This document shows positions 35,129-44,146 of a stretch of 64,000 bases of DNA, piece by piece (the stretch's first letter is position 1; every line of letters begins with the position of its first letter). The position numbers and the translations under genes are program-made. Under the pieces are notes generated by a model that worked only from the letters and a program-made list of their open reading frames with translations, did not search any database and was not told the origin of the DNA. Source of the stretch: Phycisphaerae bacterium (GTDB taxonomy: Bacteria; Planctomycetota; Phycisphaerae; Sedimentisphaerales; Anaerohalosphaeraceae); the NCBI GenBank assembly GCA_014859965.1, contig JACZKQ010000089.1, positions 1 through 64,000 on the forward strand, in the 5' to 3' direction.

Positions 35129-36118
35129 TGGGCAGACTGCCCCCTTGAGAAGCATCTGCAGGCCCCGGCCCGGTGTCGGGGCCTGTTCTTTGCGCAGGCG
35201 CCGAACGCCGCCAGAACTCTGCAATCCCCGACGCAGTAATGATGCACACGAAAACGAACAAGGCCGTCGGGATCGCGGATTCCTCGCTCAGATGATTCAG
35301 CGCAAGCACCGTACCCAGCCCGGCGTTCTGCATACCGATTTCTATACTCAGCGTCCGCCGCCGCGAAGTGCCCATCCTGAATAATGCCCCCACCCCATAC
35401 CCGGCGGCCATGCCGTATGCATTGAGCAGGATTACGACGACAATCACCGACAGCGTCAGCATTTCCAGCCGATCGCGGTTCCGCGCGACAACAACCGCGC
35501 AGATGAATATGATGAACGTCACCGAGATAGCGGGAAACACGCATAACACGCGATCGATTTTATCTCTGAGCACGTGCCGAACAAGAAAACCCAGCGCCAG
35601 CGGCAGAACCACCATGCCGAGGACCTCGAACAACGGCCAAACTCGACCGGCATTCGTGCACCCGCCAGCCACAGCGTCAGCGCCGGCGTGACCACCGGAC
35701 ACAGGAGCGTCGAGACGGTCGTGAGCGAAACGGAGTATGCCGTATCGGCCCGGGCGATATAACTCATGACGTTGCTGGACATCGCACCGGGAGCACACCC
35801 CGCCAGGATGAGCCCGGCCGCCATCGCGTCGGGCAGTTGGAAGACGTTGGCCAGAGCGTACGCCCCCAGGGGCATAATCGTGAACTGGGCGACAGAGCCG
35901 ATAAGGACGATTCCGGGCCTTTGCCCGATCCGCTTGAAATCGTCGAGACGCAGCACTGCCCCGATGCCGAACATGGTCAGGGCGAAGAAACACGTCATAA
36001 TGATCGGCTCGACCATAAAAGGGGCGGGAAAGAAATACGCCACAACGGCAAGCAGCATCACCCACACGGCGAAAAACTTGGTGTAGAAGGCTAATACCCT
36101 GTTAAACATGTCGCACAT
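35121..36118 (-). pseudogene. BASS-family sodium/organic anion symporter broken by one frameshift
   Basis: Two overlapping minus-strand frames together spell one bile acid:sodium symporter-family protein of about 330 residues. The first (from 36118) gives the first five to six helices, including FALTMFGIGAVLRL and ILAGCAPGAMSSNVMSYIA. The second continues from FEVLGMVVLPLALGFLVRH to IEIGMQNAGLGTVLALNH, the paired crossing motif of the family. The switch falls at an AAA run near 35639-35641 (TTT on the coding strand); adding one base restores a single frame. This may be a sequencing or assembly error or a real recent mutation. Sequence on both sides is well conserved, which argues against long decay. 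Confidence 0.75.
35159..35191 (+). terminator. Strong rho-independent terminator for the GH172 gene
   Basis: A perfect 9-base stem, CAGGCCCCG (35159-35167) with CGGGGCCTG (35177-35185), has a 9-base loop and is followed by TTCTTT. It lies 31 bases after the GH172 stop, inside the 3' end of the convergent transporter gene. Confidence 0.7.
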
Positions 36119-36127
36119 TCACAGACA

Positions 36128-36964
36128 TTATCTCAAAGCGTTTGCCACGCGAACAACGTCCATCATTTCCGGCACGTCGTGAACCCGAACAATGGAAACG
36201 CCCGCCGCGACCGCCAACGCTACGGTCGCCGCTGTCCCGAAGACCCGATCGGCGGGCACGTCCCTCCCCGTAAGCCGGCCGATGAACCGCTTGCGGCTGG
36301 TCCCCAAAAGAACACGGTAGCCCGAACCCACAAACCGGTCCAGGTTTCGCAGCAACTCAAGATTGTCCTCAGCAGTCTTGCCAAAGCCGATACCGGGATC
36401 GATGAATATCCTGTCGGCGGCAATGCCGCGGCACCGGGCACGTTCGGCGCGATCGAGGAGAAAAGCGAGGACCTCGGCAACCACATCGTCATAATGCGGG
36501 GCCTGCTGCATGGTAGCGGGGGTCCCCTTCATGTGCATCAACACAACTGGAACCTGCCGGTCGGCGGCGAGTTGCGCCATGCGGTCATCGGCAAGGGCCG
36601 TTACGTCGTTAATCATGTCCGCCCCCGCATCTATCGCCGCGGCCGTAACGTCGGGATACCTGGTATCGATACTGATCACGACCTTCGAATCGGCCGCCAG
36701 TTTCTCGATCACCGGAACCGCTCTTCGGATCTGTTCGTCGGCCTCCACCGCCTCGGAACCGGGCCGGGTCGATTCCGGCCCAACGTCGATGATCGCCGCC
36801 CCCGCCTCGGCCATCGCAAGACCGTGGGCAACCGCCGCGTTTGCATCGAGGAACTGCCCGCCGTCACTGAACGAATCCGGCGTCACGTTCAGTATGCCCA
36901 TCACGATGGATCCTGTTGAAAAATCCAGCCGCCCCGCGGGCCACTCAAGGATATCGCTCGCCAT
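36128..36964 (-). CDS. folP: Dihydropteroate synthase
   Basis: The 278-residue protein carries the DHPS motifs in order: MGILNVTPDSFSDGG, IIDVGPESTRPGS, ISIDTRYPDVTAAA, INDVTAL, VLMHMKGTP, IDPGIGFGKTAEDNLELL and LLGTSRKRFIG. It joins p-aminobenzoate to the pterin pyrophosphate in folate synthesis. The start ATG 36964 has AGAGGA at 4-5 bases; the longer frame runs into pdxB. It sits 28 bases after pdxB, so the two are probably co-transcribed. Confidence 0.96.
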   Translation of the reverse strand: MASDILEWPAGRLDFSTGSIVMGILNVTPDSFSDGGQFLDANAAVAHGLAMAEAGAAIIDVGPESTRPGSEAVEADEQIRRAVPVIEKLAADSKVVISIDTRYPDVTAAAIDAGADMINDVTALADDRMAQLAADRQVPVVLMHMKGTPATMQQAPHYDDVVAEVLAFLLDRAERARCRGIAADRIFIDPGIGFGKTAEDNLELLRNLDRFVGSGYRVLLGTSRKRFIGRLTGRDVPADRVFGTAATVALAVAAGVSIVRVHDVPEMMDVVRVANALR

Positions 36965-36992
36965 ACGTTCCTCTTGAACAAAGGACAGATCG

Positions 36993-38138
36993 TCAGGCAA
37001 TATTGAACCCGATGCCCGCAAGTTTGCGCCCAAGCGCATCGTCGGCATCGACACCCTGCACGCCGGTGTTTTGAAACTCACGCCGCGTCGGATAATGCTT
37101 TCGCAGATCATCGAAGAATTTGCCTCGCTGGTCCGGGGCCACCAGCAGAATTTCCCGCGTGTTGAAATCATCGCGGTTAATCACATACACCTGCTGGACA
37201 GCATCGTGGATCGCCGCCTGCTGGTCCTCCACCGGGGCATCGATCCGGATCAGCGGCACCGGCGGCTCGGGCAGGAAATCCGCCGCCTCATGCTGGACTC
37301 CGATGCCGAAGTGCTCGCAGACGGCGCGATATACCATGATCAGCCCCAACACCTTGCCGTCGAACGAATAGCCGGCGATATGCGGTGTCGACAGGTCCGC
37401 CTTAAGAATCAGCTCGCCGTCTATGTTCGGCTCGTTTTCCCAGACGTCCAGCACCGCACCGCCCAATCGCCCGGACAGCAGCGCCCGCTTCAACGCCGGG
37501 GTGTCCACGACGGAGCCGCGGGACGTGTTAATGAAAAAACAGCCTTCTCTGAGCGCATTGAAAAATGCGTCGTCGGCGAGGTGATGCGTTTTATCAAGTC
37601 CTTCGCGCGTCAGAGGCGTGTGCATCGTCACGAAATCACAGTCGTACACCGCCTCCAGCGGCTGGTATTTGGGATCACCGGTTTGCCGCGCCAGCGGCGG
37701 ATCGTTCAGCACCGGCCTCATTCCCAGAGCGGCCGTCTTCTTCTCGACTTTGCCGCCGACGTTGCCCACACCCACAATGCCGATACGTCTGCCGGCAAGT
37801 TCAATTTTGTGCTTGCGGCCCAGCGCCAGCAGCGCCGCCACGATGTACTCGGCGACGGAATTGGCGTTGCAGCCCGGCGCCGATGCAAACCCGATCCCCG
37901 CCGACGCAAGGTAGTCCTGATCCACGTGCTCCATACCGATGGTCGCCGTAGCGACAAATCTGACCGAACTGTTCTTGAGCAGAGCTTCGTTCACTTGCGT
38001 AATGCTGCGCACCAGCAGCACGTCGGCATCTGCCACGACCTGACGTGTGATCGCCCGCCCCCCCACCGTCGTCACTTCGCCTATTGCAGAGAAACACTCC
38101 TTGACGAAGGGTATGTTTTCATCAGCCACGATCTTCAC
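36993..38138 (-). CDS. pdxB: Erythronate-4-phosphate dehydrogenase
   Basis: The 381-residue D-2-hydroxyacid dehydrogenase opens VKIVADENIPF, like the start of E. coli PdxB, and has the NAD-binding GIVGVGNVGGKV, the catalytic Arg in NTSRGSVVDT, and the His in STPHIAGYSFDGK, a PdxB signature. The C-terminal PdxB dimerisation domain follows. It oxidises 4-phosphoerythronate in pyridoxal phosphate synthesis. I start it at GTG 38138, because GAGG lies 7 bases before it and the alignment starts there; an ATG five codons upstream has no ribosome site. Confidence 0.93.
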   Translation of the reverse strand: MKIVADENIPFVKECFSAIGEVTTVGGRAITRQVVADADVLLVRSITQVNEALLKNSSVRFVATATIGMEHVDQDYLASAGIGFASAPGCNANSVAEYIVAALLALGRKHKIELAGRRIGIVGVGNVGGKVEKKTAALGMRPVLNDPPLARQTGDPKYQPLEAVYDCDFVTMHTPLTREGLDKTHHLADDAFFNALREGCFFINTSRGSVVDTPALKRALLSGRLGGAVLDVWENEPNIDGELILKADLSTPHIAGYSFDGKVLGLIMVYRAVCEHFGIGVQHEAADFLPEPPVPLIRIDAPVEDQQAAIHDAVQQVYVINRDDFNTREILLVAPDQRGKFFDDLRKHYPTRREFQNTGVQGVDADDALGRKLAGIGFNIA

Positions 38139-38230
38139 AGTAAAACCTCGCATCACGCAGTTCAAATAGTATCCGCACTTTCGCGGCTATTCTAACGAAG
38201 GCAGAACCGTTTGCACGCTTTTTTCGGGCA

Positions 38231-39271
38231 CTATCCCAAATCCACACCGGCGATATGCGCCCCGCACGCCGGGCAGGCGGAATCCTTGATCGCATTGGAG
38301 CGTATGCTGTACCCGATCCGCTCGATGAGACGCTCGCCGCACCGCCAGCAATGCGTCGACTCGGCCTTCGAGCCGGGCAGGTTGCCCACATAGACGTAGC
38401 GCAGACCCGCCTGGCGGCCGATGTCGAGGGCCCGCTGCAGCGTTGCGGCCGGCGTGGGCGGCGTGTCCGTCATCTCGTAGGTCGGATAGAAGCGGCTCAC
38501 GTGCCACGGCACATCCGGCGAGGCCTCGTTGGCGATGAACCCGGCAATCCGCCCAAGCTCGTCGTCGGAGTCGTTCTCGCCGGGAATGATCAGCGTCGTC
38601 AATTCCATCCAGATATTCGTATTGCGGGCAATATAGCGGATCGAATCCAGCACGGGCTCCAGATGCGCCTTGCAGAGGCTGCGGTAGTAGCCCTCGGTGA
38701 ACGCCTTAAGGTCGATATTGATCGCATCGAGCCACGGCGCGGCGAAATCGATCGCCTGCGTGGTCATGTAACCGTTGCTGACGAAGACGTTGGCCAGTCC
38801 CCTCTGGCGGGCGACAACCGCGGTCTCGGCACAAAGCTCCATGAAAATCGTCGGCTCAGTGTAAGTGTAGGCGATACTGCCGCACCCAGCCCGCACGGCC
38901 GCCGAGACGATCTCCTGCGGACTGTAGGGCTGTCCGTCGATGGCGCCTTTCTCAAGGACCACCTGACTGATCTGCCAGTTTTGGCAGAAGCCGCACCGGA
39001 AGTTGCAGCCGGGCGTGCTAATGGAAAAACTTCGGGTGCCGGGCTGGAAGTGGAACAGCGGTTTTTTTTCAATCGGATCGTCACCTGCCGCACACACTCT
39101 ATCGTAGACGAGCGAATACAGCACGCCGCCGATATTCTTTCGCACCGCGCAGTGTCCGACCTTGCCGTCGGCGATCAGACATCGCCAGTTGCAAAGAAAG
39201 CAATTGACTTTCTTGTCGGCCGCAGGCTCCCAGAGCACGGCCTGCTTCAGCTTGCGTTCTGTGGTCGCCAT
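38231..39271 (-). CDS. amrS: AmmeMemoRadiSam system radical SAM enzyme (AmrS/PFL-activase-like)
   Basis: The 346-residue protein has the radical SAM cluster motif Cys89-X3-Cys93-X2-Cys96 (CNFRCGFC), an N-terminal Cys set (C24, C27, C31, C41) and a C-terminal double CxxC (HCWRCG, ACPACG) that may bind zinc. GCGSIAYTYTEPTIF is typical of the family. In many genomes it occurs with an AMMECR1 protein and a Memo-like protein; neither is in this window. The reaction is not established. It is preceded on the same strand only by a gap with no gene. Confidence 0.9.
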   Translation of the reverse strand: MATTERKLKQAVLWEPAADKKVNCFLCNWRCLIADGKVGHCAVRKNIGGVLYSLVYDRVCAAGDDPIEKKPLFHFQPGTRSFSISTPGCNFRCGFCQNWQISQVVLEKGAIDGQPYSPQEIVSAAVRAGCGSIAYTYTEPTIFMELCAETAVVARQRGLANVFVSNGYMTTQAIDFAAPWLDAINIDLKAFTEGYYRSLCKAHLEPVLDSIRYIARNTNIWMELTTLIIPGENDSDDELGRIAGFIANEASPDVPWHVSRFYPTYEMTDTPPTPAATLQRALDIGRQAGLRYVYVGNLPGSKAESTHCWRCGERLIERIGYSIRSNAIKDSACPACGAHIAGVDLG

Positions 39272-39632
39272 TCTTTTGCTCCTCTGAGCCGTCAGGGCTC
39301 ACAGCAAAAATGTCCCAAACCGTACATCGCTCTTTCGTAAGCGCCCCGGTTGACACAAGGTATATCGTAAATACGGCCGATGCAATGAAATTAAGGTGCA
39401 ATGTGAACTGCGCATGAACGAATGGCCGCCGCATCTTGCGGACCGCAAAAGCCGCTGCCGCCTCGCTCGTGATCATCACCCGCACCGCCAGACCGGACTG
39501 GGCCCGATGCTCCCCATCATCAACAGCCCGATAACTATCAAGGGTTTGCCTCCAGGGTCTTCTACGGAAAATATGCGCATGCACCAGCCCCTCAAAGTAT
39601 CTTCAGGAATCCCCGCTTAGCCTCCCCAGCGC
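39272..39632. other. Gap between amrS and the small-RNA terminator, no gene seen
   Basis: Short frames exist on both strands, but none has a ribosome site or recognisable sequence. The amrS promoter must lie here; a weak TTGCAT/TATACC-like pair near 39360-39385 on the minus strand is the only candidate. Confidence 0.35.
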
Positions 39633-39663
39633 AAAAAGAAAGGTCTGCCCAAAGACAGACCTT
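39633..39663 (-). terminator. Rho-independent terminator of the small RNA
   Basis: On the minus strand AAGGTCTG (39663-39656), an 8-base loop and CAGACCTT (39647-39640) form a perfect 8-bp stem followed by TCTTTTT. Confidence 0.75.
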
Positions 39664-39865
39664 GTATAGTCAGGCAAACCTCCGCAAGAGCCGTGAACGG
39701 CGCCTTTGAAAAGAACCCTCTAATTCAAAGTGGGCAGTCGTTGCTTGCGTCCGAAAGTCCTGTCATGCAGGCGTTTCCGATCCGTCAAGGCCTGACCTCC
39801 CTTTGCGAGGGCATCGGTTCTTTCAAATGTCATCGCCATCACGCACACCACAGGGGTCACCTGCT
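39633..39865 (-). ncRNA. Structured small RNA, candidate 6S RNA
   Basis: A strong promoter, about 200 bases of non-coding sequence and a rho-independent terminator define an RNA of about 230 nt downstream of typA. Its 5' part (CAGGTGACC, then CGTGATGGCG) pairs with the part just before the terminator (CGCCGTTCACGG, then GGTTTGCCTG), closing the molecule into a rod. A CTTTGAA/TTCAAAG hairpin (39712-39741 region) sits on the 3' side of a central unpaired zone, where E. coli 6S RNA has its own CCTTGAAC hairpin. More hairpins cap the far end. Length without the terminator (about 195 nt) also fits 6S RNA, the RNA polymerase decoy. The identity is inferred from architecture; no search was possible. 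Confidence 0.55.
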
Positions 39866-39871
39866 TATTTA

Positions 39872-39900
39872 TATATAGCACAGCTTCGTGCCAAAAGCAA
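39872..39900 (-). promoter_or_regulatory. Promoter of the small RNA
   Basis: On the minus strand TTGCTT (39900-39895) and TATATA (39877-39872) are separated by exactly 17 bases, with an A/T-rich discriminator and predicted start near 39865. It lies between the typA stop (39983) and the RNA body. Confidence 0.6.
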
Positions 39901-39982
39901 GTGAATAATCGGATTTCTGACGTCGCCGCAATCGGCCCTTTACGTAAATCGATAGCGTCCGTCATAAACATTTCGCAGTCAA

Positions 39983-41833
39983 TTATTTGCGCGCATCGCG
40001 CCGCCGGTCCGACTCTTTCAGCAATCGTTTGCGCATTCGAATCGTAGTGGGGCAGGCTTCCACCAGTTCGTCATCCTGAATGTATTCCATCGCCGCCTCA
40101 AGGCTCATTTTGCGTGCCGGACGAACTTTGGCCGCGTCATCCTTGCCGGAGGCGCGCACGTTCGTCAACTGTTTGGCCTTGGCGACGTTTACCGGAATAT
40201 CGTTTTCCTTGCAGTGCTCTCCCACCACCTGCCCTTCGTACACCTGCTCTCCGGGCGCGACAAAAAAGATACCCCGATCAAACAGTCCATCCAGCGCATA
40301 GGCCGTCACCTGCCCGGTGGTCGTTGCGATCATCACACCGGCCTTGCGCTGCGGAATGGACCCGCGCATGGGCTCGTACCGCTCGAACGTATGGTGCATC
40401 ACCGCTCGTCCCTGGGTCGCGTTCAGCATCCGCGCGTGCAGCCCGAACAGGCCCCGCGACGGAATCATAAACTCCATGTGAATAAAATCACTCGCCCCGC
40501 GCTTGGCGTCCATCTTCATAATTTCGCTGCGTCGATCCCCAAGCAGGCTCATCACCGCGCTCTGACAATCCAGCGGGCAATCCACGGCCAGGAGCTCAAT
40601 CGGCTCATACCGACGCCCCTCCACAAGGCGAATGATGACATTCGGCTTGCCCACGCACACCTCATATCCCTCGCGCCGCATGTTTTCCAGCAGAATACCC
40701 AGGTGCATCAGCCCCCGTCCCGATACCGTAAACTCCTCCGGCGTCGCGCCCGGGTCCACCCGCAGCGCCACGTTGCGCTCCAGTTCCTTTCGCAGCCGCT
40801 CGCCGATCTGTCGGCTCGTCACATACTTGCCGTCGCGTCCGGCGAACGGACCGTCGTTGACCCGGAAGGTCATCGTCATCGTCGGCTCATCGACCGCCGC
40901 GACGGACAGGGCCGTCGGCCGATCCGCACAGGCAATGGTATCTCCGATCTCAACCGGATCCAGCCCCGAAATAGCACAAATATCGCCTGCCTGGACCGAG
41001 AAAACCCGCTTGCGCCCCAATCCGTTGAATTGGTGAATGTGCATCACTTTCTGTTGTGTGTGCAGCCCCTGCTTGTCGATCACCGTCACGCGCTGCCCTT
41101 CGCTGACGTCACCTGCAAAAACCTTGCCGATCGCGATACGCCCCACGTAGTCGGACCATTCCTGGTTTGTCACAAGCATCTGCAGCGGTGCATCGGCAAC
41201 CGCCTTTGGCGACGGAACATACTCGATAATCGCATCGAAAATCGCCTTGAGCGTCGTCGTTTTCACCGCCAGATCCGTCGTCGCCCAGCCCTCTCGGGCG
41301 GAGGCGTAGACCACCGGAAAATCCAGCGACGTATCGTTCGCCCCCAGGCTCACCAACAGATCGAACACCTCGTCCACCACGTCGTTCGGCCGGCTGTTTG
41401 CGCGGTCCACCTTGTTCACCACGACGATGGGCCGCAGCCCATTTTCCAGCGCCTTGGTCAGGACGAATCGCGTCTGCGGCATCGGCCCGTCAAATGCATC
41501 CACCAGCAGCAGCACCCCGTCGGCCATCTTGAGCACCCGCTCCACCTCGCCGCCGAAATCGGCGTGGCCCGGGGTGTCAATAATATTGATCTTGTATTCG
41601 TCTCCTGCACCGTTGATGTACTGAATCGAACAGTTCTTGCTCAGGATTGTGATGCCCCGCTCCCGCTCCAGAGGGTTCGAGTCCATGATCAACCCGTGCT
41701 CGCTCCCCGCCAGCTTGTCCAGCTCCTCATCCCGGAACATCCCGGACTGATAAAGTAACCCGTCCACCAGCGTCGTCTTGCCGTGGTCGACATGTGCAAT
41801 AATCGCTACGTTGCGAATAGAATCTGAATACAT
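39983..41833 (-). CDS. typA: Ribosome-associated GTPase TypA/BipA
   Basis: The 616-residue translational GTPase has G1 [10 protein letters not shown]2 in ERERGITI, G3 [12 protein letters not shown] and G4 NKVDR, then EF-G-like domains II, III and V, and the BipA-specific C-terminal domain with [14 protein letters not shown]-like sequence and ERRDARK at the tail. It acts in 50S subunit assembly and stress or cold adaptation. I use ATG 41833; the frame extends to 41887 but [18 protein letters not shown] matches the usual start. No strong ribosome site precedes it. Confidence 0.96.
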   Translation of the reverse strand: MYSDSIRNVAIIAHVDHGKTTLVDGLLYQSGMFRDEELDKLAGSEHGLIMDSNPLERERGITILSKNCSIQYINGAGDEYKINIIDTPGHADFGGEVERVLKMADGVLLLVDAFDGPMPQTRFVLTKALENGLRPIVVVNKVDRANSRPNDVVDEVFDLLVSLGANDTSLDFPVVYASAREGWATTDLAVKTTTLKAIFDAIIEYVPSPKAVADAPLQMLVTNQEWSDYVGRIAIGKVFAGDVSEGQRVTVIDKQGLHTQQKVMHIHQFNGLGRKRVFSVQAGDICAISGLDPVEIGDTIACADRPTALSVAAVDEPTMTMTFRVNDGPFAGRDGKYVTSRQIGERLRKELERNVALRVDPGATPEEFTVSGRGLMHLGILLENMRREGYEVCVGKPNVIIRLVEGRRYEPIELLAVDCPLDCQSAVMSLLGDRRSEIMKMDAKRGASDFIHMEFMIPSRGLFGLHARMLNATQGRAVMHHTFERYEPMRGSIPQRKAGVMIATTTGQVTAYALDGLFDRGIFFVAPGEQVYEGQVVGEHCKENDIPVNVAKAKQLTNVRASGKDDAAKVRPARKMSLEAAMEYIQDDELVEACPTTIRMRKRLLKESDRRRDARK

Positions 41834-42080
41834 AATGCGCTCGAATAAACCTATGAGATAACTGTTGACCGGGGCGGAAATCCCCACACATACAAACTCT
41901 CCATTCTAACCGTCCCGAACCCCGAAAGCAACAATTACTTCCGCCCCGCCGAAAAGTTCATTACATCGCCCGCCGGAGATACACTGAGAAAGCTCCTTTG
42001 ATCGTCGATTTGAGGGTCTGCATAATTCTGTCCGAACGGGTCGATGCTGCAGGCAAATCAAAGGAGGAAGTCCGAAGTTA

Positions 42081-42109
42081 TTGACCCGATCAGCCTCTAT
42101 CATTATACT
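42081..42109 (+). promoter_or_regulatory. Promoter at the start of the polysaccharide region
   Basis: TTGACC (42081-42086) and TATACT (42104-42109) are 17 bases apart. The leader to GTG 42243 is about 127 bases. Nothing else is recognisable in the 409-base gap 41834-42242 between typA and this gene. Confidence 0.6.
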
Positions 42110-42242
42110 CTTGCGGTCGCCTTCGCGTTCAAGGCCGTTATGCACACGCAGCAGTGCAGTCGTCGGACCGCAGGGGTCGTTTTCCAGCGGCAAGTGACAA
42201 ATTCTTTAATTTGAACAACTTAATAGACAAAGGAATCCTCCT

Positions 42243-44114
42243 GTGCCGGGAATAAGCCTTTTGTGCGAGATGGGCGACCAGCAGCAGGTTTCGGCGCAAT
42301 CGTTGCGGCGAAGTCTGGAGCGTACCTACCGCGCAGAGGAGCAGTCGGTACGTGTTCTCATGGACACACCGCATTGTATACTCGGCGCGGCGATCCCGGA
42401 GTATTATCCGCTTCGCATTTTCGAGAACGACACCCTGTTCGTGTGTCTGGAGGGCCGTATCTACGGTCTGTCTGACAATGCCGTTGATCGACAGCTTATG
42501 CAACTGGGCCAACGAGTAACCAGCCACCGGGATGAGTTCAAGAACGAACTGCGACAATGGCTTCTTAATACGGATGGGCAGTTCATTTGTGTGATCGCCC
42601 ACAAGGGGTCCGGCAGAACCGTCCTTTTCAACGATGTTTTCGGCCGCCTGCCGCTGTATTACCATCTCTCAGAGCGGCGAGGCGTCTTTTCCAGAGACCT
42701 TTCGCTCGTATCCGAAACAACCGGCCGCAGTGAATTTGATCGCCAGTCCATCTGGCAGTATCTCCTTCTTCTGTACTGCCTTGAATACCGAACCTTGCTG
42801 AAGGATGTATTTCGATTGCCGGCGGCCAGCCTCGTCATGATTGACACAGCGGCAGGCGCGATTCAGAAAGAGGCGGTGTACACTTTTGATTTCCAACAGA
42901 AGCAGAATGAACTGACGTCACTGGAGGCGAATGCCGAACAGTTGGCGGATCTCCTGACGGAGGCATGTCGTACGCGCACGGACGCCGACAGGACGACAGT
43001 TCTGTCGTTGAGCGGCGGACTCGACTCGCGCGCCCTCGCGGGAGCCCTGAAGCGGGCAGGACGCCCTTTCGAGACGGCAAGTTGGCTGGATGCGGGCAGG
43101 CGGGCAAAGACCGATGTTGAGGTTGCCGGCGAGGTGGCCGAGGCGCTCGGCGTCGAACGATGGCTTTGCGAACCGGCGCCGGCGACCGGGGCCGATGTTC
43201 TTGAACTGCTCAGGATCAAGACTGGGCAGGTTTTCCTGGGAATCCCACACGCGTTACAATATTTCAGGAACTTGAATGGCCGGTATGGGGGCAGGCTGAT
43301 TTATTTTTCAGGTAACGGCGGCGACAAAGTTATGCCCGACCTCAGACCTGCCAGGAAACTGCGATCCCTTAACCAACTGGTGGCACACCTGTTGAAGTCT
43401 AACCAAGTGTTCCCCTTGAAGATGGTTTCGCAACTGACAGGAACCGACGAAGAAGAAATCCTTTCGGAACTAAAGACCCTGCTGTCGTCATTTCCGGAGA
43501 GATCGCTTCAGCAGAAATACGTGCATTTCATCATCTGTCAACGCGGCTTCATGCGTTTTCTGGAGGGCGATGAGCGGCAGCGGTTCTTTTTTGAGATCGC
43601 TGCTCCATTCTGGTCGCCGGGCTTCTTTTTCTACGCGATGAATTGTCCGGATGAGCAGAAGCACGGCAACCGGCTGTACGCTCGTATGCTTCAGAATTTG
43701 AATTGCAGCCTGGCAGGCATCGATCGCGCCATAGAGGGCAGACGTGTCGACATTATTGTGCCCGATCCGGCGGCAACCCCGTTGGCGGATCGTTTACGAC
43801 GATTGCCGAATCCGATTCGTTTTGCCCGCAGAACACTGAGGGGGCACGGCAGTATTACACAGACGGTTAAGCCGGCCGGCCACGTTCACTCCGCGTCGGT
43901 ACTGGACTGTCTTCGCAATCAGAGTCGCCGGTGTGCGGTCATTGGCGAATACTTCCTGCTTGATAAGGTGAATGCGCTGCTGGATGATCCGTCCTCCTGT
44001 AAACGAGATGCAGTCTCGGCGATACTGACCGTGTTTTCCACGATGGAATGGCTGACGGATAAGCGAAGCACGCTTGAGGATTATCATGATACGGTAATGG
44101 ATCCCTTTATGTAA
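42243..44114 (+). CDS. Asparagine synthetase-like protein lacking the glutaminase nucleophile
   Basis: The 623-residue protein follows the AsnB plan. The N-terminal Ntn-like domain starts M-P-G-I-S where active enzymes have M-C-G-I, so the catalytic Cys2 is proline and glutamine hydrolysis should be lost. The synthetase half keeps the ATP-pyrophosphatase loop (LSLSGGLDSRALA) and FSGNGGDKVM, which corresponds to the SGEGADE loop but is altered. It could adenylate a sugar acid or peptide carboxylate and use free ammonia or an amine. GTG 42243 has AAGGA at 8 bases. It is the first gene of the polysaccharide region, followed after 32 bases by the flippase. Confidence 0.82.
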   Translation: MPGISLLCEMGDQQQVSAQSLRRSLERTYRAEEQSVRVLMDTPHCILGAAIPEYYPLRIFENDTLFVCLEGRIYGLSDNAVDRQLMQLGQRVTSHRDEFKNELRQWLLNTDGQFICVIAHKGSGRTVLFNDVFGRLPLYYHLSERRGVFSRDLSLVSETTGRSEFDRQSIWQYLLLLYCLEYRTLLKDVFRLPAASLVMIDTAAGAIQKEAVYTFDFQQKQNELTSLEANAEQLADLLTEACRTRTDADRTTVLSLSGGLDSRALAGALKRAGRPFETASWLDAGRRAKTDVEVAGEVAEALGVERWLCEPAPATGADVLELLRIKTGQVFLGIPHALQYFRNLNGRYGGRLIYFSGNGGDKVMPDLRPARKLRSLNQLVAHLLKSNQVFPLKMVSQLTGTDEEEILSELKTLLSSFPERSLQQKYVHFIICQRGFMRFLEGDERQRFFFEIAAPFWSPGFFFYAMNCPDEQKHGNRLYARMLQNLNCSLAGIDRAIEGRRVDIIVPDPAATPLADRLRRLPNPIRFARRTLRGHGSITQTVKPAGHVHSASVLDCLRNQSRRCAVIGEYFLLDKVNALLDDPSSCKRDAVSAILTVFSTMEWLTDKRSTLEDYHDTVMDPFM

Positions 44115-44146
44115 GTGACCATGTCGGCAACGATGCGGGCTTAGCA

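Noticed and set aside
39396-39620. 74-residue plus-strand frame near the small RNA
   Set aside because: No ribosome site or recognisable composition.
39693-39971. Short coding frames on both strands over the small-RNA gene
   Set aside because: They are explained by the RNA gene, whose promoter, pairing and terminator are consistent; none has a start signal.
42061-42075. GGAGGAAGTCCG resembling the conserved 5' block of RNase P RNA
   Set aside because: No further RNase P elements follow, and a promoter lies immediately downstream; chance resemblance.
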